From the NCBI GenBank assembly GCA_027972325.1, contig JAPMOS010000005.1, positions 753,515 to 817,514 of the forward strand: 64,000 nucleotides of DNA, written 5' to 3'. Source of the stretch: Paratrimastix pyriformis (lineage: Eukaryota > Preaxostyla > Paratrimastigidae). Shown here in pieces: positions 1 to 11,408 of this stretch (positions are counted from its first letter, which is position 1; each line of letters opens with the position of its first letter). A program made the translations under genes and the position numbers. The notes beneath the pieces are model-generated. The model was not told where the DNA came from and made no database searches. It saw only the letters and a program-made list of their open reading frames with translations.

Positions 1-450
1 TTGCGTGCGGAAGAAATCATCCTTCTGAATGTGACTCGACCAGCTGACGGGAATCTTAAGGAATTGGATTGATTGGGAAAGGCATCTCCTCATTCGTATC
101 GCCTACCAAGACGAGGCGGGCGGTATGGCACCACCGAGATTGACCGAGCTGTACGATCTGTTCAGGGCCCAAGCGCATGTGATCGGAAGCAACGAAGTTC
201 TCATCCCAACACCCAAGAGAAGAAGAGGTACGGCTCACAATTCCACTTGCTGGTCGAAAGCGCATTTGATCAGCAGGGCCTCAACGTGGACACAATCCGG
301 ATCGTCTTCTCAACAACATTCGGCGAGGTTTATCGCGGCAACCACGATCTATCCCTCGAAATTGCCCGAATAATGGGACATGGGACAGAGATGCACGAGG
401 CACGTTACATCAAACTACATTGACGAAGAAGGGAAAGTTGTAGATCTTCC
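1..450 (+). other. left flank of the replication-module fossil
   Basis: A stretch of about 100 codons (roughly 200-425) reads as ordinary protein-like sequence on the + strand but matches no family I recognise. It ends where the (GT)n tail of the first inserted retroposon begins. Because the polymerase fossil resumes on the far side of that insertion in the same orientation, I infer this is the upstream part of the same fossil. The left end of the fossil lies outside the window or is not recognisable. Confidence 0.35.
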
Positions 451-2040
451 GTGTGTGTGTGTGTGTGTCATACATGTTTGCAACATAGAGATGCAAAACT
501 CCCGATTCCGGCCGAAGCCGGGGTAACATGACCCCAGTCCCTCCCATGTCCCCCGCAATTCTGCGGGCAACTAGGGCGGGGCGGGGGCTATGGTGACAGG
601 GAGGTAGAAAAGAACGGGGGGAGGGACCAAGGAATAGGGTGGATCGAGGAGATAAATCAGGGAAAAGACTGAACAACGGGACAAAAGATTGAACCGAAAG
701 GAACACAATTCCCTTACATTGGGACTTCTTGTTGGGCATCCGCGTCCCCATGTACCATCTGGTACTGGTGCGGAACACGAACATCGGGGCGTGTTGCTGG
801 CGGATCCACCATCCAAAGTCCCGCCTCCGCGGCCCGTCCGGTCCCGCGGGCACTCGAGCCGCCGCTCCCCTTCAACCCCAGATCCGTGGGGCAGAGCGAG
901 GCTCCCTTCGGCGTGGCAAAGCCCTTGCGCTGGGGCAGGGACAAGCGCAGGGGCAGCATGGGCAGGGGCAGCATGGGCAGGGGCAATTTGGGCAGGGGCA
1001 TGGGCATGGGCAGGGGCAGGGGCAGGGGCAGGGCAGGGGCCACAGTGGGAGTCGCAGTGGGGGCTGGTGCAGGTGCAATGGGGGCTGGTGCAGATGCAGT
1101 GGGGCTGGTGCAGATGCAGTGGGGGCTAGTGCAGATGCAGTGGGGCTGGTGCAGATGCAGTGGGGGGGGCCAGGGCGGCGTTCCCGACCGGCGCGGGCTG
1201 CTGGTGGGCAACAGCAGGGCGCACAGCAAAAATTGCTGTCAGCCTTCTCCTCAACCCTGTCCTTCTTCTTCGCTGGTGAAGGTTCAGGGGATGGCGGACG
1301 TGGCCGACTTGTACCACCTCGAAAGCGGGGCAGCTGAGGGGTCGATGCAATGTGCGGTCACTTTTCCGGGAGGCTGTTTGACAGTGCTCGGTGACTTTTG
1401 GACGCAGGGCGGATTGCGGCGAAGCAATGGACGGGTTCACCGAAGCAACAGGTCGGGCGGGAACGGGGTCGCCATCGATACTCGCGATACAGTAACGGGC
1501 TTGCTGGAAGACTCCAAATTGAAAATGGTGGCACCACAAATGAATTGAATCAATTGCGCAAGCTTTTGACAGCACAGAGATTGATCGCCCCCGCCGACCG
1601 TAGAATGCTCAAACTGATGCGCTGAAGCAGCTTGGTCGACGGGATGCGCTTCTCAGAGGCCACCAAATACCCAAAAGTTTGCCAAACTCAGGGATCATGG
1701 TAGGTGAAGGAAAAGCGGCTCAGCTGGTCCATGCTCCGGAAGATAGCTCGATGATCGTCGAGCTCGTCAATAAAGCACAGAAATGGATCTTCTTCATCAA
1801 GAATAGAAGCATGTTTTCAATAAAAGCAATGGTTGCGTCGTCCAGATCATCATTCACCGCGAGTGATTTTCGCGGGCCATAGCCCTGCGTAAATCGTGTT
1901 GAACTGAGAATAGTGCCGAGAACTTCATCTATGCCGTGGCGTGAAGCCCTTTCTGAGGCCCAGGCGGTGCAACGGAGACTTGCAGAGGAACGTTCTTCGT
2001 GAATTCGCAAATTCTAAGAAGATTTCAGAAATCTGTAAAT
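451..2040 (-). mobile_element. retroposon-like insertion E1 (hairpin-tail family)
   Basis: Read on the - strand, this element ends in (AC)9 at 468-451. About 55 bases upstream of the tail is the shared 3' module: CATGTTACC (530-522), then a 5-bp stem with a UUCG loop (521-508). Internally it has a Pro/Ala/Leu-rich low-complexity stretch (about 1210-890) and, near 1880-1740, a helical segment (DLDDATIAFIENML) resembling the N-terminal domain of the related elements E2 and E3. The 5' end near 2040 is an estimate, and I found no clean target-site duplication, so the 5' part may be altered. There is no reverse transcriptase, so it would have been mobilised in trans. Confidence 0.55.
508..530 (-). 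other. conserved 3' hairpin of E1
   Basis: On the - strand this reads CATGTTACC, then stem CCGGC, loop TTCG, stem GCCGG. The same motif order occurs in E2a, E2b and E3 with different but still complementary stem bases. Confidence 0.75.
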
Positions 2041-2059
2041 GGATTTTTGGTCCTCTAAA

Positions 2060-3327
2060 ACCAGATGCAAAACCTCGTTGTTGAGTTTACTCGCCTCGTG
2101 ACCGGATTCGATGAGGGGTTTCGGGGCGAATTTGACGAAACTCCGAGAAAAAGTGTCCAAATCGCGCGACAGGAAACAATACATGAAGGTCGTTCACCCG
2201 CTGCTTGCCCGATACGCCAAATGGGTCGTGGAGCATGGCAAGTGCGGTACGGAAACGGCCCTTCCCCATATCAGCCTCCGGCGGCACCTGTCGTTGAGGC
2301 TCCGAAGAACCGATGGGAGCTACCATTACTCGGACAGAGACGAGCCAGCGTGCCGTCAGGAACGAGATCAAGATGCTTTTCGACATTGACGCGACGCGTG
2401 AACCGCTGCGCCAGACGTACAGCAATGCACTCGTCTTCAGGAACGCGTTCTACTTCGTCCGCCAAGACGGCAAGATTGAGTACCGCCAGTCCATTCCGTT
2501 CGACCCCGTGCTCCAACAAGAAGACTGCTTCCGCGCCAGCCAAGAGAAGCAACGCGACGTCCTGGAAAAGGCCATCAATGAATTCGATATCCAGTTCCAT
2601 CTCGGCGAAATCGCGATGGTGGCGTACGATATTGAGACGTACTCTTCCACCCCGGTGTTCCTCTTCCAGATGATCCTCTCGCGCACATCGGCATGATCTG
2701 CGCCGCGTACTCATTCAACGGAGTGACGGAGAAACATGCGTTCTTGTGGAAGGCGAGGTGCCGGTCGAGTTGGATTCCACAAGGCTTCCGGCAAACGTCG
2801 CTGTGCACGTCGACTCGTCTGAGGCTGGGATGTGCTGCGCCTTTATCAGTTGGGTCCGTGCCAAGAGCGCAGAGCGAGAGATCATCCTCGTGGGATGGAA
2901 CAGTAACCAGCAGCCGTTTTCGCAACAAGCCAAAAGAGAGCCGGAGAATAAGCGCCCAGCCGGGTACGATTACCCGTGGATCATGAAGCGATGTGGTGCC
3001 TTTGCTCAAACGCAAATGGCGGCTCCATACAAGGGCTCGGGCCTCGCTTACGTCTACAGCTCACTGTTCGGCCTCCGTGTCCACATGGTTGATATGATGT
3101 ACTGGGCGAAGAGTCAATATCGTCCAGGTGACGCCCCGATAACTTAGCGCTGGACACGATTCTGGGTGCACTCAAGCTACCGCTCAAGCAGCGTCACAAC
3201 ATGAGCTACGCTGTGATGAACAAGATCATGATGGACCCGAATGCGGCAACGGAGAACCCCGAGCATTGCCTCGAAAACATCATCCGCTACTGCGTCTACG
3301 ATGCCGAAGCAGTCCTCCACATCGCCG
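2060..3327 (+). pseudogene. fossil family-B DNA polymerase, 3'-5' exonuclease part
   Basis: Family-B polymerase exonuclease motifs are visible in order: Exo I as YDIETY (about 2620-2640), Exo II in a GWN...YDYPW stretch (about 2890-2985), and Exo III as YCVYDAEA (about 3290-3320). The proofreading domain of a replicative, virus- or transposon-type PolB is therefore represented. The copy is broken, and the whole module carries roughly ten reading-frame interruptions besides its nested insertions; some could be introns. No capsid gene is visible in this window, so assignment to Polinton-like or other viral elements is inference. Confidence 0.6.
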
Positions 3328-3339
3328 ACAAGATGGACT

Positions 3340-4743
3340 CTCCCGGGTTCTAGCCGATCAGCACATTCAAATTGCGTGCTCTGTTCCCTCGTGCATGCAT
3401 ATTGCCGAGGAGAATCATCTTAGTGACTTTCAAGTTCATTTTCTAAAGAGCACGCACAATGTGGCAAGCGAAGTGTTTCTTGAATTTTCAATCGCGCTGA
3501 GGAAGATGATCTGGTCTTCCACGACCTTGACCACATTTCTACTTTCGAGAATTCGATGCTGGATGAATTTTGCAAACTCTTTGGGCATTTGGGTTTCTCT
3601 TCTGGAGCGCTTCCTTCGAGTACCTTGTTGAAGGGCATCATTGAATCGCTGCAGAAGGGCTGTTCTCCAGCTGTGTCTCGGGATCGCATTGCCGTCTGGA
3701 TCCAGAAACTATTGTCCTCGTTTATGTGGCAGTGCTATCTCAAGTATCGAGACGACGCTCCACCATCTCATTCTCGCCACTCTTCGGCATCCTCAACTGA
3801 CGACTCTTCTGACCCTCCAACTTCGCCAGAATGTTTTCCTACGCGTACCCATCAACGTGGTGGGGACCGGGACGTGTCCATTCCCGGTCTCACTCATCAT
3901 CTGATTCATCGGCGACGAGGTGCAACAAGACTCCCCGTTCCCGCGTCCGTTCACGCTCACCGAAGCACGCGGATGCAAGGGGGTTCGCCTCGCCCTCGGC
4001 CAAGAAGGCTGCGCGCACGGAGGCGACCTCCACACGGAAGTTGCCTGCCTCCCCGCCTGCCCGGGAGGTGACGCCGCCCCTCCGCCCCCTGCCGCCTCGG
4101 TGCCGGCCCCGGTCCGGTCCAGACTGAGCAGGGAAGCCGCTCCTGCAGTCCGCCTTGGGTCTCGCCCGGGCGGGATGGAAGGCGATCAAGGGGCCGTTTG
4201 CGCGGGCCGCCCGCTCCAACCAAGCCGGCTGCGGCCAAGTCGAGTGTTCTGGCGCCCCTCCACCACCTCCCCACTTCTTGCCCTTCTGACCCTCCTTCAC
4301 GTCCATCTGCTCCTCTTCCCTCTGCCTCCCCAATCTCGTGTGCCGATCTTGGCGTCCGTGTGGTGCGTGCTGGGCGTTCTCCTTTCAACCCCGGATGGAC
4401 CGGCGGAGAGACTTCTCGTGGTTGCGCGCGAGCACTGTCTATGTGTGCTACACCCACGCACGATGGTATGTCGGGAGTAAACCTCCCCGTTCAGGCCTTT
4501 TAAAATAATGTCTTTTCGTTCTTTTGTTTCATGGATGCGGGGTTCTGCGTGTTCTCTCTCTCCTGTCCGCTCCTTCCATTCCATGCGTCTGCTGCTGGTC
4601 TTCAGTGGACGAGTGCGTCGTCCATGTTGGTTGGTGGTTTATCGCATGTTACCCCCACTTCGGTGGGATGCACCCCGTTACGAGCTGATCAATACAGGGG
4701 TGTTGGGCGAGGACCTTTGGGGTTTCTCAAGTATCCAACACAC
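3340..4743 (+). mobile_element. retroposon-like insertion E2a
   Basis: A 1.4-kb insertion inside the polymerase fossil. It is bounded by a 12-bp direct repeat ACAAGATGGACT at 3328-3339 and 4744-4755 (the first three bases overlap the CA tail). It starts with ccgggttctagccgatcag and ends in a short (CA)n tail. The 3' module is CATGTTACC at 4645-4653 followed by hairpin CCCAC-TTCG-GTGGG at 4654-4667. The region about 3490-3780 can encode an alpha-helical segment (MLDEFCKLFGHLGF...) followed by a Ser/Arg/Pro-rich tail, like a small gag or ORF1 protein. A target-site duplication of variable length plus a simple-repeat tail fits target-primed reverse transcription. There is no RT, so it is non-autonomous. 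Confidence 0.7.
4645..4667 (+). other. conserved 3' hairpin of E2a
   Basis: CATGTTACC followed by CCCAC, loop TTCG and GTGGG. The C(UUCG)G tetraloop is a well-known hyperstable RNA loop. Confidence 0.75.
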
Positions 4744-4755
4744 ACAAGATGGACT

Positions 4756-5353
4756 ATCTCGAGAAGATGCGATGCTTCATTGGTGACGAATTACGCTCTC
4801 AACCTATTTCACGCACACATGCAGCGTGGGGTATGATGAAGCTGGCTCGCCTGGCGACGCCGTGACCATGTCTCGCTCAAATGGAATTATGGGGAGCTCG
4901 GCGAGAAGAATGGCAAGTATAAAGGTGCCGTCAACTGGTCGGAGGACAATGATCTGGCGGACACGCCGTGCATGATGTTTGACTTCGCTGGACTTTATCC
5001 ATCGATGATGCGCGCCTACGCAGTCTCTCCGTTTTCGTACGTAGCAACGGTGGATGACCTCGCTGAAGTCTATCAAGACGGCCATCACACCGGAGAACAC
5101 AACTTTCGTGCGCAATCCGACAGAGCAGGAGGTGGAGGCAAGCAAAGAGTCAAACAAGGGCGTGACCAACCCACTCACATTGTTCCGCGAAGATATCCTG
5201 AAACAATACACCGTCTTTGAGATCCGCGAGCACGACCCGTTTCTCGACACCGTGTCGTACTTCGTCGATCAGCGCAGCCACCACAAGGCACTTCTGAAGG
5301 ATGCCCGGAAACGGAACGATGCCGCCGGCGTCAAGTATCACAACACCATGCAG
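4756..5353 (+). pseudogene. fossil family-B DNA polymerase, palm part with motif A
   Basis: Between the two E2 insertions lies polymerase sequence with the PolB motif A, DFAGLYPSMM (about 4979-5010; family form DFxSLYPS), followed by about 100 codons of palm/insert sequence. It is part of the same broken fossil. I name and place the part only. Confidence 0.65.
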
Positions 5354-5363
5354 TACTGCTTCA

Positions 5364-6702
5364 GTGTGTGTGTGTTGGATACTTGGAGAAACCCCAAAGG
5401 GTCCCCGCCCAACACCCCTGTATTGATCAGCTCATAACGGGGGTGCATCCCACCGAAGTGGGGGTAACATGCGATAAACCACCAACCAACATGGACGACG
5501 CACTCGTCCACTGAAGACCGGCAGCAGACGCATGGAATGGAAGGAGCGGACAGGAGAGAGAACACGCAGAACCCCCATCCATGAAACAAAAGAACGAAAA
5601 GACATTTTAAAAGGCCTGAACGGGGAGGTTTACTCCCGACATACCATCGTGCGTGGGTGTAGCACACATAGACAGTGCTCGCGCGCAACCACGAAAGTCT
5701 CTCACCGCCAGTCCATCCGAGGTTTGGAAAAGGAGGACGCCCGGCACACACCACGGACGCCAAGATCGGCACACGAGATTGGGGAGGCAGAGGAAGAGGA
5801 GGAGCAGATGGACGTGAAGGAGGGTCAGAAGGGCGAGAAGTGGGAGGAGGTGGTGGAGGGGCGCCAGAACACTCGACTTGGCCGCAACCGGCTTGGTCGG
5901 AGCGGGGCTGCCCGCGCAAACGGCCTTGATCGCCTTCCATCCCGCCTGGGCGAGACCCAAGGCGGACTGCAGAACGGCTTCCCCTGCTCAGTCTGGACCG
6001 GACCAGGGGCCGGCACCGAGAGCGGCAAGGGGGGGGGCGGAGAGCGGGGCGGCGTCACCTCCCGGGCAGGTGTGGAGGTCGCCTCCGTACGCACGCAACC
6101 TTCTTGGAGCGAGGGGCGAGGCGAACCCCTTTGCATCCGCGTGCTTCGGTGAGCGTGAACGGACGCGGGGCGGGGAGTCTTGTTGCGCCTCGTCGCCGAT
6201 GAATCAGATGATGAGTGAGACCGGGAATGGACGTCCCGGTCCCCACCACGTTGATGGGTACGCGTAGGAAAACGTTCTGGCGAAGTTGGAGGGTCAGACG
6301 AGTCGTCAGTTGAGGATGCCGAAGAGTGGCGAGAATGAGATGGTGGAGCGTCGTCTCGATACTTGAGATAGCACTGCCATAAGCGAGGACAATAGTTTCT
6401 GGATCCAGACGGCAATGCGCGACAGCACAACCCTTCTGCAGCGATTCAATGATGCCCTTCAACAAGGTACTCGAAGAAGAAGCCCAAATGCCCAAAGAGT
6501 TTGAATCGAAAAATGTGGTCAAGGTCGTGGAAGACCAGATCATCTTCCTCAGCGCGATTGAAAATTCAACCACTTCGCGCTTGCCATTGTGCGTGCTCTT
6601 TTAGAAAATGAGCTTGAAAGTCACTAAGGTGATTCTCCTCGGCAATATGCATGCACGGGGAACAACGCAATTTGAATGTGCTGATCGGCTAGAACCGGGG
6701 CA
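5364..6702 (-). mobile_element. retroposon-like insertion E2b
   Basis: A second copy of the E2 element, about 1.34 kb, inserted about 0.6 kb from E2a in the opposite orientation. It is flanked by a 10-bp direct repeat TACTGCTTCA at 5354-5363 and 6703-6712. The tail is (AC)n at 5364-5375 (- strand). The 3' module is CATGTTACC at 5471-5463 with the hairpin at 5462-5449. It matches E2a through most of its length with scattered small indels, including the 5' terminus ccggttctagccgatcagc. The two copies form a large inverted repeat around 4744-5363. Confidence 0.7.
5449..5471 (-). other. conserved 3' hairpin of E2b
   Basis: On the - strand: CATGTTACC, CCCAC, loop TTCG, GTGGG, as in E2a. Confidence 0.75.
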
Positions 6703-7740
6703 TACTGCTTCAAGATCATGGCGAACAGTCTCTATGGGCTCTTGGGCTCCCCTTTGCATGCTACATGTTCAACGAAAAGTGTGCCGCAGCAGTAACGACC
6801 GCCGCCCGTGATGCTATCATGCGCGCGAGTTCGATCGCATCATCCTACGGCAAACGACTCTTCATCGACACGGACTCCACTGCCGTGCAACTTGCCCAGG
6901 AGCATCAGCCACCGCTCGACTTCAGCACCCAGGCGGGCGTCGATGCATTTAATGGGTGGGCGGCGCGGATGCAGACCGAGATCAACAGCCGGCTGCAGAA
7001 AAGCTATATCGAGGTCAACATGTTCCCGAGTGCACACCTCCGGTACATCTCCTTTGCGTTCGAGGCAGTGTTCACGCGAGCCTTCTTCGCCCAGCGCAAG
7101 ACCTACTTCAAGCTCCAAATTCCTGGCGATGGGGTGAAAGTTGGCGTGGAGCCTGAGTTCAGCTACAAGGGATGCCAATTTGCGATCCAGACCGCCTATG
7201 TTCGTGACCGGACGCTGACTCTGCTCCGTCGTCTTCTCGAGCTTCCAGCCTCCGCCCATCCCGAGTGCCTTGCCCGTTTCTATGCTGAGGAAGAGCGCAA
7301 CTGTCGCGAGAACATCCTCCTGTACGCGCGCAAGCAGAAGCTGAGTGGGAAGGACAGGAAAGTTAAGTCCCTGCTGGCGCGTTTCCCAGACCTGAAGAAC
7401 CAGGACTTTTGCCGCATCGTTCGGATCAACCACAGCGGCAAGTCAGGTAGCGACGCGTGGGCGCCAATCGACGAGGAGCACATACCCGCGGGAATCAACA
7501 TCGTGGACACTCTCATCCAGGCGTACAGCAGCAACATCTCGCGCTACTTCCCCATCTGGAAGCTGATCACGCCCAAGAGCCAGACATTCACAGAGAAGGG
7601 CGGCGAGATCCTCGACCGTTCTGAACTCATGTTCCAAGTGGAGACATTGGGAGGCAAACGGACCATGCGCAATGCATCAGCCGACGAGATCGAAGAGCTG
7701 CTTCTCAGCGGGCGCGATAAGCAAACGGTCCACGAGATCA
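6703..7740 (+). pseudogene. fossil family-B DNA polymerase, palm/thumb part with motifs B and C
   Basis: Contains PolB motif B (NSLYGLLGSP, about 6724-6755) and motif C (FIDTDST, about 6861-6881; family form YGDTDS). About 270 codons of continuous thumb-like sequence follow. The active-site aspartates of motif C are visible. Part of the same broken element as the exonuclease region. Confidence 0.7.
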
Positions 7741-8500
7741 TCGGGGTCGCAGAGCACAAGGCGTACTTCGACATCGAGTCCGCAGGACGCATTCCCATCG
7801 CCGGAATCATCGCTGCCGTCGAGCGCATCCTGGGGAAGGGAGTGGTGACATGTTATAGCGCATGCGGCCCAAAAGCAGAGTTATCACCTTGTGTGCAATA
7901 TTGTCGTGACCCGTCGATTCAACCTCGTCCTCGCAAACTACCTTAGCAACGTCTGCGGCTTTGATTGCGTCGACACAGGGTCTACAGCAAGGATCACTGC
8001 ATGCGGTGCTTCACGCAAGATAAGATTGTGACCGTGGATGGGCAGCGTTGCTTTGATCACCGTGTTGTCCACTTGCCCAGTGACCCCGAGTGCGAGCACG
8101 TCACGGAAGAGCAGCTCCTGGCCTCACTCATTACGTACACGTGCGACGTCCCCAACTTCGACATGCAAGCAATGGACTTCTCCGAGGATCTTATCAATGT
8201 GCCCGAGATGCGCTTCTCCCTGGAGGACAGCAACTTACCCGCGAGTCTCCAAAAGTATCTCGGGAGGTGTTCGATGAGTATGATGTGCAGGAGGCGGGCG
8301 GCGACAGACTGCGTATTGCTCCGAAGCATCCTTATCACTGCCGCATCTGCGACCGCGAGCACGTCAAGGATGGAGGTTGGATCTCGCGCAGCGCCACGTC
8401 ATTCCTGTTCCATTGTTCACGCAACCACGAGAAGGACAAGTATGAGCGGTTTGAAGTGGCTTCCTCGGTGACGTTCCATCAAAGCTCCAAGCATACGCCG
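7740..8500 (+). pseudogene. fossil primase (archaeo-eukaryotic / UL52-like) part
   Basis: Directly downstream of the polymerase thumb is AYFDIES (about 7765-7785), which looks like the catalytic DxD/E segment of archaeo-eukaryotic primases. Further on is a Cys/His-rich stretch with CRIC and a downstream C..H pair (about 8340-8430), like the zinc-binding C-terminus of herpes UL52 and NCLDV primases. The assignment rests on these short motifs and on position between polymerase and helicase. Broken. Confidence 0.45.
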
Positions 8501-8504
8501 AGAA

Positions 8505-9995
8505 GTGCCCTCCCTTTGTGCACGACCACCGCGCGGACGAGTTCCTCACATTCGATCCCGTGAAGTCACTCACGTGCGTGAAGGCGCGAATGGGCAGCGG
8601 GAAGACACAAAACTTGACTCGCATCCTCACGCACGAGCAGCCCAACAGCAAGGTGGTGATGATCTCATGCCGCCGCACACTCGCCTTTGACTTCATGAAG
8701 CGTTACCAGGCAGAGGGCAGTCTCCCCTTCGAGTCATACTTGGACATCAAGGAGCACGACATCTCCGTTCGCCGCCACCCACGTCTCATCATCCAGATCG
8801 ACAGCTTAGGACGCATCATCGCGCACGACTTGGGAGCGCAAACAGCAGAACAGAAACCCATCGACTTCCTCATCCTTGACGAGGTGGAGAGCCTTCTCAA
8901 CCAACTCAAGAGCGCAAACAACACAAAGGTCGTGCAGGTGCTCCGCGAGTTGATGGTTCACACACAAAGTGGTTGCGATGGATGGACTTCTTCAAGACTC
9001 CACCGTCCGGATGCTTGAGGTCCTGTGTGGGTGTCCCGCGGAACGCATCGAGTTCAACAAAGACATGCCCGAGCATAAAGTGCGGTTCGTGCAAACGGTG
9101 TTCAAGCAGAGCAAGGAGAACAGGGGACTGACCTTCGTCACGGAAACCATCGCGAAGCTCCTCGCTGAGGGGAAACGCGTCGCCTGCTTCATGTCGATCC
9201 GCAAGGTGATGGAATCAGTGAAGGCGTACATCAGCGAGACCATGCCGGACATCAATATCATGACGTTCAGCGGGAAGGACAAAGAGATGGAAGAGACAGA
9301 GACGGAAGGAGTCTTTGAGTCCCACTACAAGCAGAAGCGTGCAGTCATCTCAGGCGACATCAACGAACATGGTGCGCAACGACATCCGACTCTTCATGTA
9401 CACCAGCACTATCACGGCGGGCGTGGACATCAACGTGCCCCACTTCGACACATTCGTGCACGTGCTCAGCAGCAACATGAACCCCATCGAAACCGCACAG
9501 GCCATCTTCCGTGTCCGCAATTACAAGCAGAGGGCAGGCATCATCGCATATCAGCGAGGCAATGGGGCATGCGACACACAGACCTTGGAGCAGCTGATGG
9601 CGTTGGGCAACACAGTGGAGAGCGCGTTCGCATGCGGCCGGTGCAACTGGACCCTCCCCCAGCAAGTCCTTGCCATGTTGGGAGCGCGACACACAGAACT
9701 GGTGAGTAAGGCGATGGAGTTCATCGTATCCGCCCTCAAGCAGCATCACTACACCCTGGAGTTCACGGACCTGGTGAAACCCGAGATCACCCCAGTCGCC
9801 TTGGCCGAGCAGCACATGGACCAGCGCATCATCACTCTTCTGGGCTGGGAAAAAAGCGCAGAAGGCGTGTGGGACCAACATCGGACCTGGGCCCCGGCGC
9901 CAGAGGAGCTCGCCCACCTCGGGCAGCAGAACGACGCAGCGCATCTTGTGACCTGCACGGACCCCTATTCGAGGAAAAGGATGCGTGGGCTGTGA
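8505..9995 (+). pseudogene. fossil SF2 helicase, UL9/origin-binding-protein-like
   Basis: Walker A is KARMGSGKT (about 8582-8608), with VVMISCRRT as motif Ia and LILDEVESL as Walker B (about 8870-8896). Later motifs include FMYTSTITAGVD (about 9393-9428) and QAIFRVRN (about 9498-9521), an arginine-finger-like motif VI. This order is that of the herpes UL9 / origin-binding-protein helicase family, which in several viruses and plasmids is linked to UL52-like primases. Broken. Confidence 0.55.
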
Positions 9996-10043
9996 TGGTG
10001 CGCGATCTGGGGATGGAGCCAAAAAAGGGGGAGGGGCTGGACA

Positions 10044-10658
10044 TTGCGCCGGATGATGTGGAGCGATACCACAACAAGGAGACGCGCAGCGCCTATCACA
10101 AACTCATCCGTGCACAGTCAGAGAGTGGGGGGCCCGCGGCAATCACTCGAGGGGTCGTTATGTTGCGTCATGCTCATGATAAGTGCACGGGGCAGCGACG
10201 GTCACAACACTCCCGAAGGCACCCGACCAGATATCGGGAGGCAGATACAGACCGTGGCGTGCCGCACAATCGAGGCCGTGAATGGGGAAGGTGCGGCTCA
10301 AGCAGCTGGCTTCATCACGATCGGGCAGAAATCCGTGGTACCCCAGCTGACCCGCGCCGTTGATTTGGAGATTGCCGAGAGAATCGTTGAGATTGGACGT
10401 GAGAAGGGTATGACGCTGACCTTCAGCCAAAATGAAGAGCTCCAGAATGCTGCCGCGAACGCAGCCCTTGAGTACCTAGAGGCGAGAAAAGATGATTTGA
10501 AGCGGTTGCATATCATCTCGAGGTGGGACAGACGAAATGCTCATCATACGATTGTGAGCGTGATGGAACGAGTCGGCCATCCGGTGAGCAAGCCGAAACA
10601 AGAAAGAAAGCGCGTTGGTGGTGAAGTCGCCCGATACTACACAGTGGATCTTGCATAA
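10044..10658 (+). pseudogene. C-terminal extension of the replication-module fossil
   Basis: About 140 codons of ordinary-looking protein ending at a stop at 10656-10658 follow the helicase (DLEIAERIVEIGREKG, then a Lys/Arg-rich end). No family recognised. It is in the same orientation and immediately adjacent, so it is most simply the C-terminus of the fossil. Confidence 0.4.
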
Positions 10659-11348
10659 AAGGCCAGCAGAAACTTCTCCGGGCAGACCAAGCAATAGTGG
10701 ATAGAACCATGGCTGGAGTGAGTTGACGGCAAAGGAAACACCGTTGCAATAGCTCGCGAAATAAGCGGAGAAAACAGACATAAAACGGACTTTCCAAACT
10801 CAGTGCGTAATGTTCGGGAAGACCCGAGAATGAGAAGCAACGGATCCTTTTTTGTAGATGGGAACTCTTCTGAGTAAATCGGCCGTTTCGCCATTTCGGC
10901 GATCCAAGATTTAGGATAAATTGTTTGGGACAGAGATCTTTTGATTGGATCGAACGAGGAGCGAGAAACGCATCCAACTGAAGCAAATCGAACTTTCCGG
11001 CGAGTATGCGGCATGGGTACTATCGACTCGGATTTTCTGAGCTCAAAGTTTACGGAGCTTTTCGGTGGAGATCGAGAGTTGATTTGTGAATTCTTTGTTT
11101 GGAATTCTATTCAGCAAGATAGGAAGACTCATTTCCGCTGGGATTTGATATCTCCGAAAGAGTTTCGCCGGATTCAACTTTTTTCCGGGTTTCTCCATTA
11201 TCAACGTTACAGAACATATTAGTGCCTAATCTTGATACAGTTTGCAAGGTTTTGTACGATACCACACACCACTTGATTCCCCGAAAGAAACGGAAACCCC
11301 GAAATGCAGTCTACTATACCCCGAGGGCAGGGCAGCCGGCCGATTCCG
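10659..11348. other. spacer with one small possible ORF
   Basis: About 690 bases between the fossil and the spliced gene at 11409. An ATG at 11012 opens a 69-codon frame to 11222 (begins MGTIDSDFLSSKF) of balanced composition but no recognised family. The - strand frames over 10476-11014 look like shadows. Nothing else seen. Confidence 0.3.
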
Positions 11349-11356
11349 CTATAAAG
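11349..11356 (+). promoter_or_regulatory. TATA-like box
   Basis: TATAAAGG, about 55 bases upstream of the ATG at 11409, in a plausible position for a start site near 11380. Confidence 0.4.
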
Positions 11357-11408
11357 GGGCGCAGTTTTGATCGAATGCAGCAAATCCTACAACAACTTCA
11401 AAACTAAA

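Noticed and set aside
1398-1625. A + strand paralogue of the spliced gene at 11409 (shares a DRR(M/I)LK-like word)
   Set aside because: Similarity is about 20 residues only and lies in the opposite strand of element E1; could be chance.
10476-11014. - strand ORFs up to 157 codons
   Set aside because: Composition and cysteine/serine-rich content look like shadows; no start context or splice signals.
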